From the NCBI RefSeq assembly GCF_014192415.1, contig NZ_JACHXY010000002.1:1-64000 (forward strand): a stretch of 64,000 nt of DNA. The letters are read 5' to 3'. Below the pieces are notes generated by a model. The model was not told the origin of the DNA, searched no databases, and worked only from the letters and a program-made list of their open reading frames with translations. Below are positions 12,111-21,933 of this stretch, piece by piece; the stretch's first letter is position 1, and the number at the start of each line of letters is the position of its first letter. The position numbers were made by a program, and so were the translations under genes. The stretch is from Microbacterium proteolyticum. GTDB taxonomy: Bacteria; Actinomycetota; Actinomycetes; Actinomycetales; Microbacteriaceae.

Positions 12111-14054
12111 GTGGCATCCCGAGAACGGATGTCGCATCTGCCCTACCGACCCAAGGCCGGAGAGATCCCCACCAACCCGGGGGTGTATCGGTTCCGGGAT
12201 GCCGAGGGGCGGGTGCTGTACGTCGGCAAAGCCAAGAACCTGCGGGCGCGACTGTCGAACTACTTCGCACCGCTGTACTCGCTGCACGAGCGCACTCGCC
12301 GCATGGTGACCACCGCGGCGAGCGTCGAGTGGACGGTCGTGCCCAGCGACGTCGACTCGCTCCAGCTGGAGTACATGTGGATCAAGGAGTTCGATCCGCC
12401 CTTCAACGTGCGCTACCGCGACGACAAGTCGTATCCCTTCATGGCGATCACCCTCGCCGATGAGGCGCCGAGGGTGATCGTGACCCGCAATCACAGGATT
12501 CGCGGCGCCAAGTACTTCGGCCCGTACCCCAAGGTGTGGGCGGTGCACGACACGATCGACCTCATGATCAAGGTCTTCCCGATCCGCACCTGCAGCGACT
12601 CGTCCTACAAGAAGGCGATGGCCTCGGGGCGTCCGTGCTTCCCGGGGCAGATCGGTCGCTGCGGCGGGCCGTGCTCGATGAAGGTCACGATCGACGAGCA
12701 CCGGGCCGTGGTGAACGACTTCATCGCCTTCATGTCGGGCGGAGACCAGCGCTTCGCGCGCGAGCTGACCGCGCGCATGAAAGAGGCCTCGGCCGCGATG
12801 GACTACGAGTCCGCCGCGCACTACCGCGACCGCCTGCAGGCCATCGACGCCGTGCTCGGCAAGAGCGCCCTGGTGCTGGCATCCGACACCGACGCCGACC
12901 TGTTCGGCATCGCCGAAGACGAGCTCGCCGCGACGGTGCAGCATTTCGTGGTGCGCGGCGGCCGCGTGCGCGGTGTGCGCGCGACGACGATCGAGAAGGA
13001 GATCGACATCTCGGGCGCCGAACTCGTCGACCAGGTGCTGCAGCGCACCTACGGCGACGCGGATGCCGCCGACATCCCGCGGCAGGTGCTCGTGCCCGAG
13101 CTCCCCGACGACGCCGAGCAGCTGGAGGCGTGGTTGCGCGAGCGTCGCGGGCGCCCGGTGACCCTGCAGGTGGCCCAGCGCGGACGCAAGTCCGACCTGC
13201 TCAAGACGGCCACGCTCAACGCACAGCAGGCGCTCATGCTGCACAAGACGCGCCGCACGAGCGACTACGTCGCCCGCTCGCAGGCCCTGACCGATCTGCA
13301 GGAGGCGCTCGGCATGACCGAGGCGCCGCTGCGCATCGAGTGCTTCGACGTGTCGCACCTCGCCGGCACCAACGTCGTGGCGTCCATGGTCGTCTTCGAA
13401 GACGGGCTGCCGCGAAAGGACCAGTACCGCTCATTCGGTGTCGCCGAGACCACCGACGACACCGACTCGATGTACCAGGTGCTCACACGACGACTGGCCT
13501 ACCTCGACCGGCCTGAGGAGATCGAGCCCGAGACCGTCGGGGGCGCGATCATCGCCGACCCCGACTCCGACCACGCCACCGCCGACGGCGAGGTCGTGAC
13601 GGCGCGCAAACGTCCGCGCTTCGCATACCGGCCGCAACTGCTCGTCGTCGACGGCGGTCAGCCGCAGGTCGCGGCGGCGGCGCGAGCGCTCGCCGACGCG
13701 GGGCACGAAGAGATCGCGCTGTGCGGCATCGCCAAGCGACTCGAGGAGGTGTGGCTACCGGGGGAGGACTATCCGGTCATCCTGCCGCGCACCTCGGAGG
13801 CGCTCTACCTGCTGCAGCGCCTGCGCGACGAGGCCCACCGTTTCGCCATCGTGCATCAGCGCAAACGTCGCAAGCGCGACATCACCAGCGTGCTCGCGGA
13901 GGTCCCGGGGCTCGGCGACACCCGCATCAAGGCGCTGCTCCGGCACTTCGGGTCGGTCTCGGCGCTCAAAGACGCCAGTCCCGACGAGATCACGGCCCTT
14001 CCCGGGATCGGTCCGGCCCTCGCCGAGGCGATCCACTCGCACCTGGCTCGGTAG
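12111..14054 (+). CDS. uvrC: Excinuclease ABC subunit C
   Basis: UvrC makes both incisions in nucleotide excision repair. Domains in order are an N-terminal GIY-YIG nuclease (PGVYRF...[14 protein letters not shown], about residues 23-50, 3' incision), a Cys-rich segment, a UVR domain near 205-240 for UvrB contact, an RNase H-like endonuclease ([19 protein letters not shown]) for 5' incision, and a C-terminal helix-hairpin-helix pair ending [10 protein letters not shown]. The 647-residue length fits. GTG 12111 lies 3 bases after uvrA. ATG 12129 is an alternative start that would remove only six residues. Confidence 0.96.
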   Translation: MASRERMSHLPYRPKAGEIPTNPGVYRFRDAEGRVLYVGKAKNLRARLSNYFAPLYSLHERTRRMVTTAASVEWTVVPSDVDSLQLEYMWIKEFDPPFNVRYRDDKSYPFMAITLADEAPRVIVTRNHRIRGAKYFGPYPKVWAVHDTIDLMIKVFPIRTCSDSSYKKAMASGRPCFPGQIGRCGGPCSMKVTIDEHRAVVNDFIAFMSGGDQRFARELTARMKEASAAMDYESAAHYRDRLQAIDAVLGKSALVLASDTDADLFGIAEDELAATVQHFVVRGGRVRGVRATTIEKEIDISGAELVDQVLQRTYGDADAADIPRQVLVPELPDDAEQLEAWLRERRGRPVTLQVAQRGRKSDLLKTATLNAQQALMLHKTRRTSDYVARSQALTDLQEALGMTEAPLRIECFDVSHLAGTNVVASMVVFEDGLPRKDQYRSFGVAETTDDTDSMYQVLTRRLAYLDRPEEIEPETVGGAIIADPDSDHATADGEVVTARKRPRFAYRPQLLVVDGGQPQVAAAARALADAGHEEIALCGIAKRLEEVWLPGEDYPVILPRTSEALYLLQRLRDEAHRFAIVHQRKRRKRDITSVLAEVPGLGDTRIKALLRHFGSVSALKDASPDEITALPGIGPALAEAIHSHLAR

Positions 14055-14084
14055 GCTGTGACGACACGACGGGAGGCCACGCCC

Positions 14085-14963
14085 ATGGAGCCGGCACGCG
14101 ACGAGCCAGGTGAGGTGCTGATCGTCACCGGCATGTCGGGAGCAGGGCGGTCCACCGTCGCCAACGCCCTCGAGGACCTCGACTGGTATGTCGTCGACAA
14201 CCTGCCGCCGCAGATGCTGCGGCCGTTGCTCGAACTCACCGAGCTCGCGGGTGGTGCGGTACCCCGGGTGGCTGTCGTGGTCGACGTGCGCGGGCGGTCG
14301 CTGTTCAGCGACCTGCCCGAGGCGATGCGCGCGCTGCAGGCAGGTCGTCAGGTGCGCGTCGTCTTCCTGGATGCCAGCGACGCGGTGCTCGTGCGCCGGT
14401 TCGAGGCCGTGCGACGACCGCATCCCCTGCAGGGCGACGGCACCATCCTCGACGGCATCCGACGCGAACGCGAGCGTCTCGCACCGTTGCGGGAGGCCGC
14501 CGACATGGTGATCGACACCTCGGGGCTGAACGTGCACCAGCTGTCCCTGCGCACCGTGGCGTTGTTCGGTGAAGAGGGCGCCGCGCGCCACACCGTGACC
14601 CTCATGAGCTTCGGTTTCAAGTACGGACTGCCGCCCGACGTCGACCTCGTCGCCGATATGCGCTTCCTGCCGAACCCGTTCTGGAACGAAGACCTCCGTC
14701 CCCTCACGGGCGAAGATCCTCGGGTGCGCGAATACGTGCTGGGACAGCTGGGAGCGTCGGAGTTCCTCGACGCCTATGCAGCAGCCCTCCGTCCGGTGCT
14801 GGACGGGTATCAGCGCGAGAACAAGCGGCACTCGGTCGTCGCGGTGGGCTGCACCGGGGGCAAGCATCGCTCGGTGGTGATGGCGCGAGAACTGGCTGCA
14901 CGTCTGGCCGATGTTCCCGGGGTGGCCGTCCGCGTGGCTCATCGCGACCTCGGTCGCGAGTAG
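14085..14963 (+). CDS. rapZ: RNase adapter/nucleotide-binding protein RapZ (YvcJ)
   Basis: This 292-residue P-loop protein of the RapZ/YvcJ family hydrolyses nucleotides. In enterobacteria it controls amino-sugar synthesis through small RNAs; in actinobacteria the role is unsettled. Walker [10 protein letters not shown] is near the N-terminus, Walker-B-like VVVDVRGR follows, and the C-terminal ligand pocket reads [13 protein letters not shown] 14085 is preferred over GTG 14058 because GGGAGG lies 8 bases before it. A TAGGCT -10 box overlaps the uvrC stop codon, so the gene may have its own promoter. In most actinobacteria yvcK follows; here whiA comes directly. Confidence 0.92.
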   Translation: MEPARDEPGEVLIVTGMSGAGRSTVANALEDLDWYVVDNLPPQMLRPLLELTELAGGAVPRVAVVVDVRGRSLFSDLPEAMRALQAGRQVRVVFLDASDAVLVRRFEAVRRPHPLQGDGTILDGIRRERERLAPLREAADMVIDTSGLNVHQLSLRTVALFGEEGAARHTVTLMSFGFKYGLPPDVDLVADMRFLPNPFWNEDLRPLTGEDPRVREYVLGQLGASEFLDAYAAALRPVLDGYQRENKRHSVVAVGCTGGKHRSVVMARELAARLADVPGVAVRVAHRDLGRE

Positions 14964-15007
14964 GCTGTACCGTCGTCCCCGCCGCCCCCCCCCACCCGAG
15001 GAGAACC

Positions 15008-15985
15008 GTGCCGCTGACCGCCGACGTGAAGGCCGAACTCATCACCGTTCGCGACCCGCGCCCGACCGCGCGCGTCGCCGAGCTCACGGCCCTCCTGCGC
15101 TTCTCCGGTGGTCTGCACTCCATCGCCAATCGCGTCGCCGTCGAGGCCGAACTCGACTCCGACGTGCTCGCGCGTCGCGTCGCCCGCGACCTCATGGAGC
15201 TGTACGGCGTGCGTCCCGAACTGCACCACGTGCAGGGCTCCGGGGGGCGTACCGGCGGACACTACGCCGTGCGCGTCATCGAGGCCGGCGAGACCCTCGC
15301 ACGCCAGACGGGACTGCTCGATCAGCGCCGCCGCCCGGTGCGCGGGCTTCCCAACAAGCTGACCACGGGCTCGCGTCCCGACCTCAGCGCCATCTGGCGC
15401 GGAGCGTTCCTCGCGAGCGGCTCATTGAGCGACCCGGGCCGGTCCGCGGCGCTGGAGATCTCGTGCCCGTCGTCCGAGGCCGCGATGGCGCTGGTCGGCG
15501 CGGGTCACCGCATCGGCATCCCCGCCAAGGCCCGCGAGGTGCGCGGTGTTCCGCGCGTCGTGGTGCGCGACGGTGAGGCGATCCGCAGCGCGCTGTACGA
15601 AATGGGCGCCCGCCGCACCGCGGGGGAGTGGGACCAGATGCGTCAGCGCCGCGAGGTGCGCGCCGGCGTCAACCGCCTCGTCAACTTCGACGACGCCAAC
15701 CTTCGCCGCTCGGCCCAGGCTGCCGTGGCCGCCTGCGCCCGGGTGGAGCGCGCGCTCGAGATCCTCGGCGACGAGGTTCCCGACCACCTGCAGCAGGCCG
15801 GCGAGCTGCGCCTGGCGCACCGCGACGCGAGCCTCGACGAGCTCGGGCACCACGCCGACCCGCCCCTCACCAAAGACGCCGTGGCCGGCCGCATCCGCCG
15901 TCTGCTGGCGATGGCCGACAAGAAGGCCGAGACCGAGGGCATCCCGGGCACGGAGGCCGCCGTGCCGATGGGCGCCGAGGACTGA
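15008..15985 (+). CDS. whiA: DNA-binding protein WhiA
   Basis: WhiA is a conserved Gram-positive regulator that fuses a LAGLIDADG-like N-terminal domain to a C-terminal helix-turn-helix. In Streptomyces it works with WhiB to trigger sporulation septation. The N-terminus [11 protein letters not shown] and the C-terminal HTH ([28 protein letters not shown], in two parts) are clear. The 325-residue length is normal. GAGGAG lies 5 bases before GTG 15008. A TAGGCT box overlaps the rapZ stop region, the same arrangement as between uvrC and rapZ. Confidence 0.95.
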   Translation: MPLTADVKAELITVRDPRPTARVAELTALLRFSGGLHSIANRVAVEAELDSDVLARRVARDLMELYGVRPELHHVQGSGGRTGGHYAVRVIEAGETLARQTGLLDQRRRPVRGLPNKLTTGSRPDLSAIWRGAFLASGSLSDPGRSAALEISCPSSEAAMALVGAGHRIGIPAKAREVRGVPRVVVRDGEAIRSALYEMGARRTAGEWDQMRQRREVRAGVNRLVNFDDANLRRSAQAAVAACARVERALEILGDEVPDHLQQAGELRLAHRDASLDELGHHADPPLTKDAVAGRIRRLLAMADKKAETEGIPGTEAAVPMGAED

Positions 15986-16347
15986 AGTCGTCCGGATGCC
16001 GTGACCCGCGGCATCCGCACGCACCGCTCCCGCACGCACGCCGATCCCGCACGCACCGCTCCCGCACGCACGCCGATCTGCACGCACCGCTCCCGCGCGT
16101 ACCGCTCCCGCGCCGGGGACAGTGCGGATGTGCCGAGCACGGAGACTTCTCGGATGTCGTGACCAGCGGCATCCGATCCTGCCCGTGCCCGATGGGGCAG
16201 GGCGCTACCTTCCGTCATCCGGGGAAGCAACCCTGTGGGTCGGGTGTTACCCCTCAATAGGATGAAGACGTCACCCTCGCTGCGCGGTTCCTCGCACGTC
16301 GTCTCGGCGGAGAGGTCCCGGCGGTGCCCGATTCGGAAGTTGAGATC
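15986..16347. other. Intergenic region between whiA and sodA
   Basis: No gene is supported here. The first part is a GC-rich tandem repeat block (16018-16113). The rest leads to sodA: TAGGAT at 16258-16263 is a plausible -10 box. The leader of about 80 bases to the sodA ATG could fold, but I recognise no riboswitch class. Confidence 0.5.
16018..16113. repeat. Degenerate tandem repeat of CGCACGCACCGCTCC-type units
   Basis: Units built from GCACGCACCGCTCCC and GCACGCACGCCGATC alternate over about 95 bases. Two near-identical copies of the 30-36-base compound unit are followed by diverged half-units. There are no unique spacers, so this is a slippage-type repeat, not a CRISPR. Confidence 0.7.
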
Positions 16348-16974
16348 ATGGCGAAGTACACGCTGCCCGAACTGCCCTACGACTACTCGGCGCTGGAGCC
16401 GCACATCAGTGCGACCATCATGGAGCTGCACCACAGCAAGCACCACCAGACCTATGTCAATGGCGCGAACACCACCCTCGACCTGCTCGCCGAAGCGCGC
16501 GAGAAGGGCGATTTCGCCAACATCAACCGTCTGCAGAAGGACCTCGCGTTCAACCTCGGCGGTCACACGAACCACTCGATCTTCTGGACGAACCTGTCGC
16601 CCAACGGTGGCGACAAGCCCACCGGTGACCTCGAGTCGGCGATCGACGACCAGTTCGGCTCGTTCGACGCGTTCCGCGCGCAGTTCACCGCCGCCGCTCT
16701 CGGCGTGCAGGGCTCGGGATGGGCGGGGCTCTTCTGGGACTCGATCGGCGAGAACCTCGTGATCCAGCAGTTCTTCGACCAGCAGGGCCAGATCGTCGCG
16801 GGCACCGTGCCGATCCTCCTGCTCGACGTGTGGGAGCACGCGTACTACCTCGACTACAAGAACGTGCGCGCCGACTACGTCAAGGCGTTCTGGAACATCG
16901 CCAACTGGGCCGACGCCCAGCAGCGGTTCGCCGCCGCCCGTGAGAAGACCGCGGGTCTGCTGGTACTGTCGTAA
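16348..16974 (+). CDS. sodA: Superoxide dismutase (Fe/Mn type)
   Basis: This enzyme dismutates superoxide to oxygen and hydrogen peroxide in the cytoplasm. All four metal ligands can be seen: His in HHSKHH near residue 27, His in NLGGHTNHS near 78, and Asp and His in DVWEHAYY near 165-169. The 208-residue length is typical of bacterial Mn/Fe enzymes. Metal preference cannot be settled by eye. ATG 16348 ([13 protein letters not shown]) is the family start; an upstream in-frame GTG at 16324 would add an untypical extension. A strong hairpin terminator follows the stop. Confidence 0.96.
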   Translation: MAKYTLPELPYDYSALEPHISATIMELHHSKHHQTYVNGANTTLDLLAEAREKGDFANINRLQKDLAFNLGGHTNHSIFWTNLSPNGGDKPTGDLESAIDDQFGSFDAFRAQFTAAALGVQGSGWAGLFWDSIGENLVIQQFFDQQGQIVAGTVPILLLDVWEHAYYLDYKNVRADYVKAFWNIANWADAQQRFAAAREKTAGLLVLS

Positions 16975-16982
16975 ACGGCGTG

Positions 16983-17017
16983 GGCGTCCCGGTGGGCACC
17001 CCGCCGGGACGCCGTTG
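16983..17017 (+). terminator. Terminator after sodA
   Basis: A 10-base perfect stem (16983-16992 with 17004-17013) with an 11-base loop is followed by GTTGTCC. It starts 8 bases after the sodA stop codon. Confidence 0.75.
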
Positions 17018-17062
17018 TCCGCCAGCGAACACCGCAATCACGCGCATATCGCGCATAACTGA

Positions 17063-18088
<1,026 letters not shown>

Positions 18089-18094
18089 ACCTTC

Positions 18095-19309
18095 ATGGCT
18101 CTGCGCACCCTCGATTCGCTGGGGTCGCTCGCCGGCACGCGCGTCATCGTCCGTTGTGATCTGAACGTCCCTCTCAAGGACGGCGTCATCACGGACGATG
18201 GCCGCGTGCGCGCGTCGCTGCCTACTCTCAACGCACTGATCAACGCCGGCGCGCGTGTGGTCGTGTGTTCGCACCTCGGTCGCCCCGACGGGGCGCCCGA
18301 CCCGAAGTACTCGCTCGAGCCGGTCGCCCAGCGCCTCTCCGAGCTGCTCGGCCAACCGGTCGCGTTCGCGCGCGACACGGTCGGCGAGTCGGCTCAGGAT
18401 GCCGTCGGCGCGCTCGAGAACGGCGAGGTCGCCGTCATCGAGAACCTCCGCTTCAACCCGGGGGAGACCTCGAAGGACGAGTCCGAGCGCCAGGCCTTCG
18501 CGCGAGAACTCGCCGGTCTCGGCGACGCGCTCGTCTCCGACGGATTCGGCGTCGTGCACCGCAAGCAGGCGAGCGTCTACGACCTCGCCCAGCTGGTGCC
18601 CTCTGCCGCGGGCCTGCTCATCCAGAAGGAGCTCGAGGTCCTCGACCGTCTGACCGAGAACCCCGAGCGTCCCTACACGGTCGTGCTCGGCGGGTCGAAG
18701 GTCAGCGACAAGCTCGGCGTGATCGAACACCTGCTGCCCCGCGTCGACAAGCTCCTCGTCGGCGGCGGCATGATGTTCACCTTCCTCGTCGCCGAGGGGT
18801 ACGAGGTCGGTGCGAGCCTGCTCGAGAAGGATCAGATCGACACCGTCAAGGGCTACCTCGCCACCGCCAAGGAGCGCGGCGTCGAGATCGTCCTCCCCGT
18901 CGACGCCGTCGTCGCGGCATCGTTCTCGGCCGACGCCGAGCACGTCGTCGCCGACGCCCAGGCTCTGGAGGACACCGACTTCGGTGCGTCCGGACTGGGA
19001 CTCGACATCGGACCCCGCACGGCGGAGATCTTCGCCGACGCGATCCGCGGCTCGCGCACCGTCTTCTGGAACGGCCCGATGGGCGTGTTCGAGATGAAGG
19101 CGTTCGAAGCCGGCACCAAGACCGTCGCCCAGGCGCTCACCGAGGTCGACGGCCTCAGTGTCGTCGGCGGCGGCGACTCCGCCGCAGCCGTGCGCCAGCT
19201 CGGTTTCGCGGACGAGGCGTTCGGCCACATCTCCACCGGTGGCGGCGCGAGCCTGGAGTTCCTCGAAGGCAAGAAGCTCCCCGGACTGGAGGTCCTCGGA
19301 TGGGTGTGA
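18095..19309 (+). CDS. pgk: Phosphoglycerate kinase
   Basis: This enzyme transfers phosphate from 1,3-bisphosphoglycerate to ADP. The substrate-binding RCDLNVPL is near residue 21, HLGRPDG near 60, and the nucleotide-binding GGGDSAAAV and TGGGASLEF lie near the C-terminus. The 404-residue length is normal. It starts 6 bases after the gap stop, and its last 10 bases overlap tpiA, so translation is likely coupled. Confidence 0.97.
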   Translation: MALRTLDSLGSLAGTRVIVRCDLNVPLKDGVITDDGRVRASLPTLNALINAGARVVVCSHLGRPDGAPDPKYSLEPVAQRLSELLGQPVAFARDTVGESAQDAVGALENGEVAVIENLRFNPGETSKDESERQAFARELAGLGDALVSDGFGVVHRKQASVYDLAQLVPSAAGLLIQKELEVLDRLTENPERPYTVVLGGSKVSDKLGVIEHLLPRVDKLLVGGGMMFTFLVAEGYEVGASLLEKDQIDTVKGYLATAKERGVEIVLPVDAVVAASFSADAEHVVADAQALEDTDFGASGLGLDIGPRTAEIFADAIRGSRTVFWNGPMGVFEMKAFEAGTKTVAQALTEVDGLSVVGGGDSAAAVRQLGFADEAFGHISTGGGASLEFLEGKKLPGLEVLGWV

Positions 19310-20088
19310 CCAGAACCCCCCTCATTGCAGGCAACTGGAAGATGAACCTCGACCACCTGCAGGCGGTCGCGTTCGTCCAGAAGCTGCACTGGACGTTGAA
19401 GGAAGCGAAGCACGACAAGGGCAGTGTCGAGGTCGCGGTGTTCCCGCCGTACACCGACCTGCGCACCGTGCAGACTCTTCTCGACGCCGACAAGATCGAG
19501 TTCGCCCTCGGCGGGCAGGACCTCTCGGCCCACGACTCCGGCGCGTACACCGGGGAGATCTCGGGCCAGTTCCTCGCCAAGCTCGATGCGAAGTACGTCA
19601 TCATCGGTCACTCCGAGCGTCGTCAGTTCCACCACGAGACCGACGAGGTCATCGCGGCGAAGACGCAGGCGGCCCTGCGCCACGGCCTCGTGCCCGTGAT
19701 CTGCGTCGGTGAGACCTCTGAGGATCTCGAGAAGTTCGGCGCCAGCGCCGTTCCGGTCGGGCAACTCGAGGTCGCCCTCGAGGGCGTGTCGGCGGATGCC
19801 GACATCGTCGTCGCGTACGAGCCCGTGTGGGCCATCGGCTCCGGTCAGGCCGCGACGCCCGACCAGGCGCAGGAGGTCTGCGCGAAGCTCCGCGCGGTCG
19901 TCGCCGACAAGCTCGGGGCCGACGCCGCCGCACGCACGCGCGTGCTGTACGGCGGTTCGGTGAAGTCGGGCAACATCGCCGGCTTCATGCGCGAGCCCGA
20001 TGTCGATGGTGCCCTGGTGGGCGGTGCAAGCCTCGTCGTCGACGAGTTCGCCGCGATCATCCGCTTCCAGAAGCACGTCGGCGTCTGA
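19300..20088 (+). CDS. tpiA: Triose-phosphate isomerase
   Basis: This enzyme interconverts dihydroxyacetone phosphate and glyceraldehyde-3-phosphate. Active-site elements are Asn/Lys in GNWKMN (residues 10-15), the catalytic His in IGHSERR, the catalytic Glu in YEPVWAIG and the phosphate-binding YGGSVK. The length is 262 residues. ATG 19300 lies inside the end of pgk, with GGAGGT 6-7 bases upstream. Much longer in-frame extensions only reflect open frame inside pgk. Confidence 0.97.
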   Translation: MGVTRTPLIAGNWKMNLDHLQAVAFVQKLHWTLKEAKHDKGSVEVAVFPPYTDLRTVQTLLDADKIEFALGGQDLSAHDSGAYTGEISGQFLAKLDAKYVIIGHSERRQFHHETDEVIAAKTQAALRHGLVPVICVGETSEDLEKFGASAVPVGQLEVALEGVSADADIVVAYEPVWAIGSGQAATPDQAQEVCAKLRAVVADKLGADAAARTRVLYGGSVKSGNIAGFMREPDVDGALVGGASLVVDEFAAIIRFQKHVGV

Positions 20089-20092
20089 CGCT

Positions 20093-20129
20093 CACGGATG
20101 CCCGCGGCGCCTCGCCGCGGGCATCCGTG
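20093..20129 (+). terminator. Terminator of gap-pgk-tpiA
   Basis: A 16-base perfect inverted repeat (20093-20108 with 20114-20129) has a 5-base loop. It begins 4 bases after the tpiA stop. Its arms contain the GGATGCC/GGCATCC heptamer common in this chromosome. Confidence 0.9.
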
Positions 20130-20148
20130 CGTCCGAGCCCCCGCCCTC

Positions 20149-20154
20149 TATACT
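20149..20154 (+). promoter_or_regulatory. -10 box of secG-rbpA
   Basis: TATACT lies 47 bases before the secG start and just beyond the tpiA terminator. It is the only consensus-like -10 box in this gap. Confidence 0.5.
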
Positions 20155-20200
20155 TGACGCTTGTGCGGTCGACCAGGCCGCTCGCGAAAGGCTTTCGACA

Positions 20201-20449
20201 GTGCAGATTCTCGAGTTCGTCCTGCAGGTGCTCCTGGGCGTCACCAGCCTCCTGCTGACCCTGCTCATCCTGCTTCACAAGGGTCGCGGTGGCGGTCTGT
20301 CCGACATGTTCGGTGGCGGCATGAGTTCCGCGATGGGGTCCTCCGGACTCGCGGAGCGCAACCTCAACCGATTCACGGTCGTCCTGGCTCTGACATGGTT
20401 CGTCACCATCGTCGGCCTCGGCCTGCTGACCAAGTTCGCGGAGCTCTGA
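20201..20449 (+). CDS. secG: Preprotein translocase subunit SecG
   Basis: SecG is a small integral subunit of the SecYEG channel. The 82-residue protein has two hydrophobic helices (about 4-25 and 57-78) and the family loop motif KGRGGGLSDMFGGG between them. GTG 20201 fits the family N-terminus (MQILEFVLQVLL); only a weak AAAGG Shine-Dalgarno sequence precedes it. rbpA begins 1 base after the stop. Confidence 0.93.
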   Translation: MQILEFVLQVLLGVTSLLLTLLILLHKGRGGGLSDMFGGGMSSAMGSSGLAERNLNRFTVVLALTWFVTIVGLGLLTKFAEL

Positions 20450-20450
20450 C

Positions 20451-20804
20451 ATGGCCACCGGAGGAAATGCGATCCGCGGCTCCCGCGTCGGTGCGGGCCC
20501 CATGGGCGAGCAGGACCACGGTTTCCACGCCGACCGCGTGGCCGTGTCCTACTGGGACGCCCTCGGCAACGAGACGGTGCGGTACTTCGCCGCGGGCATT
20601 CCCGACGAAGAGATCCCCGAAACGATCGACTCCCCGCACTCGGGCCTTCCCGCTGGGCGCGACAAGGCGAACCCTCCGGCTCTGGCCAAGGCCGAGCCCT
20701 ACAAGACCCACCTTGCGTACGTGAAAGAGCGTCGAAGCGACGAAGAAGCCGCTTCTCTGCTCGACGACGCGTTGCAGCAGCTCCGCGAGCGCCGCGGTCA
20801 GTGA
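20451..20804 (+). CDS. rbpA: RNA polymerase-binding protein RbpA
   Basis: RbpA is an actinobacteria-specific partner of the principal sigma factor that stabilises open promoter complexes. The 117-residue protein has the RbpA core domain (VSYWDALGNETVRYFAAG), a basic linker and a C-terminal sigma-interaction region (KTHLAYVKERRSDEEAASLL). It is probably co-transcribed with secG. Its presence is one of the clearest taxonomic markers in the window. Confidence 0.95.
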   Translation: MATGGNAIRGSRVGAGPMGEQDHGFHADRVAVSYWDALGNETVRYFAAGIPDEEIPETIDSPHSGLPAGRDKANPPALAKAEPYKTHLAYVKERRSDEEAASLLDDALQQLRERRGQ

Positions 20805-20813
20805 CGATGCAGA

Positions 20814-20842
20814 GGGCCGGATGCTATGGCATCCGGCCCTTC
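20814..20842 (+). terminator. Terminator after rbpA
   Basis: An 11-base perfect stem (20814-20824 with 20829-20839) with a 4-base loop is followed by TTCGTCGTT. It starts 10 bases after the rbpA stop. Confidence 0.85.
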
Positions 20843-21095
20843 GTCGTTCGTGCAGCTGCTCAGGTGCAGCCGCTCATTCCTGCATGGCGGTCGTTCGGCG
20901 GCTCGCGGGTGACCGGTCTGTGTGGAGACGCGCAGCATGGTGTCGTCGACGATCCGGTCGGCGGCTGTCGTCGCCCTCGACCATGCGGATGCCGTCCGGG
21001 TGCGCACCTCCGGGTCGCCCGGAGCTCCGGCCCGCCGGAGGTGGTGCCTGACTTGCACGACGCGCTCCTGCATCACGAGACCTCGACGACGAACG
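20843..21095. other. Gene-free stretch between two terminators
   Basis: About 250 bases lie between the rbpA terminator and the pgl terminator. Open frames exist on both strands, but none has a ribosome site, a recognisable family motif or a plausible composition. No tRNA or known RNA fold is seen. Confidence 0.5.
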
Positions 21096-21130
21096 ACGAG
21101 GACCGGATGCCGATGGCATCCGGTCCTCGT
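21096..21130 (-). terminator. Terminator of the pentose-phosphate operon
   Basis: A 16-base perfect inverted repeat (21096-21111 with 21115-21130) with a 3-base loop lies 14 bases beyond the pgl stop. It contains GGATGCC/GGCATCC arms. Confidence 0.88.
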
Positions 21131-21144
21131 GTGTGCGTGAGCGC

Positions 21145-21933
21145 TCAGTATTCGCGGTCGATGAGCTGCGGCGGCACCTGATCCGCGGCCACCTCATCGA
21201 CGAAGAACGCCGTTCGACGGCGCCCCTTCGCCCCCGCGGCCGGAACGCTCTGATAGCTCGCCCCGGCCAGGGCGAGGCCGAGTGCTGCGGCCTTGTCGGC
21301 ACCGGCGATGACCATCCAGACGCGCTTCGAGCTGTTGATGACGGGACGTGTCAGCGAGACCCGCTCGCTCGGCGGCTTGGGGGATTCCCGGACGGGCACG
21401 GTCGCCCGGTCGGTCACCGAGATCTCGGGGCGGTCCGGGAACAGCGAGGCGATGTGCGCATCGGGGCCGACACCGAGGAAGCAGATGTCGAACGACGGCC
21501 AGGGGCCCGTCTCGCTACGATCCGACGGAGCGAACTGCGCGAGTTCGTCGGCGTAGGCGATCGCCGCGGTGTCGAGATCGACATCGTCCTCGCTGGATGC
21601 GACGGCGTGGATGTTCTCGGCCGGTACGTCGATGTGGTCGAGGAAGGCCTCGCGTGCCTGCTTCTCGTTGCGGTCGTCGCTCTCTCGTGGCACGAACCGC
21701 TCGTCGCCGAACCAGAAGTGCACGAGCGACCAGTCGATGTCGGCCACGCGCTCGTCGCGCGCGGCTGTGCGCAGGACCGCACCGCCCATGGTGCCGCCGG
21801 TGAGGCAGATGTGCATGCGCTTGCCCTCGGCGACACGCTTGACGATGCGGTTCACGAAGCGGGTGGCGACGTACTCCGCGAGGGCGTCGGCGTCGCGCTT
21901 GATGATGACGCGCTTGGCCCAACCGTCGCTCAT
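21145..21933 (-). CDS. pgl: 6-Phosphogluconolactonase
   Basis: This enzyme hydrolyses 6-phosphogluconolactone made by Zwf, in the oxidative pentose phosphate pathway. Family features are CLTGGTMG (phosphate-binding), FWFGDERFVP and GVGPDAHIASLFP (catalytic His region). The length is 262 residues. ATG 21933 overlaps the opcA stop by four bases (ATGA), so the two genes are translationally coupled. It is the last gene of the tkt-tal-pgi-zwf-opcA-pgl operon. Confidence 0.95.
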   Translation of the reverse strand: MSDGWAKRVIIKRDADALAEYVATRFVNRIVKRVAEGKRMHICLTGGTMGGAVLRTAARDERVADIDWSLVHFWFGDERFVPRESDDRNEKQAREAFLDHIDVPAENIHAVASSEDDVDLDTAAIAYADELAQFAPSDRSETGPWPSFDICFLGVGPDAHIASLFPDRPEISVTDRATVPVRESPKPPSERVSLTRPVINSSKRVWMVIAGADKAAALGLALAGASYQSVPAAGAKGRRRTAFFVDEVAADQVPPQLIDREY

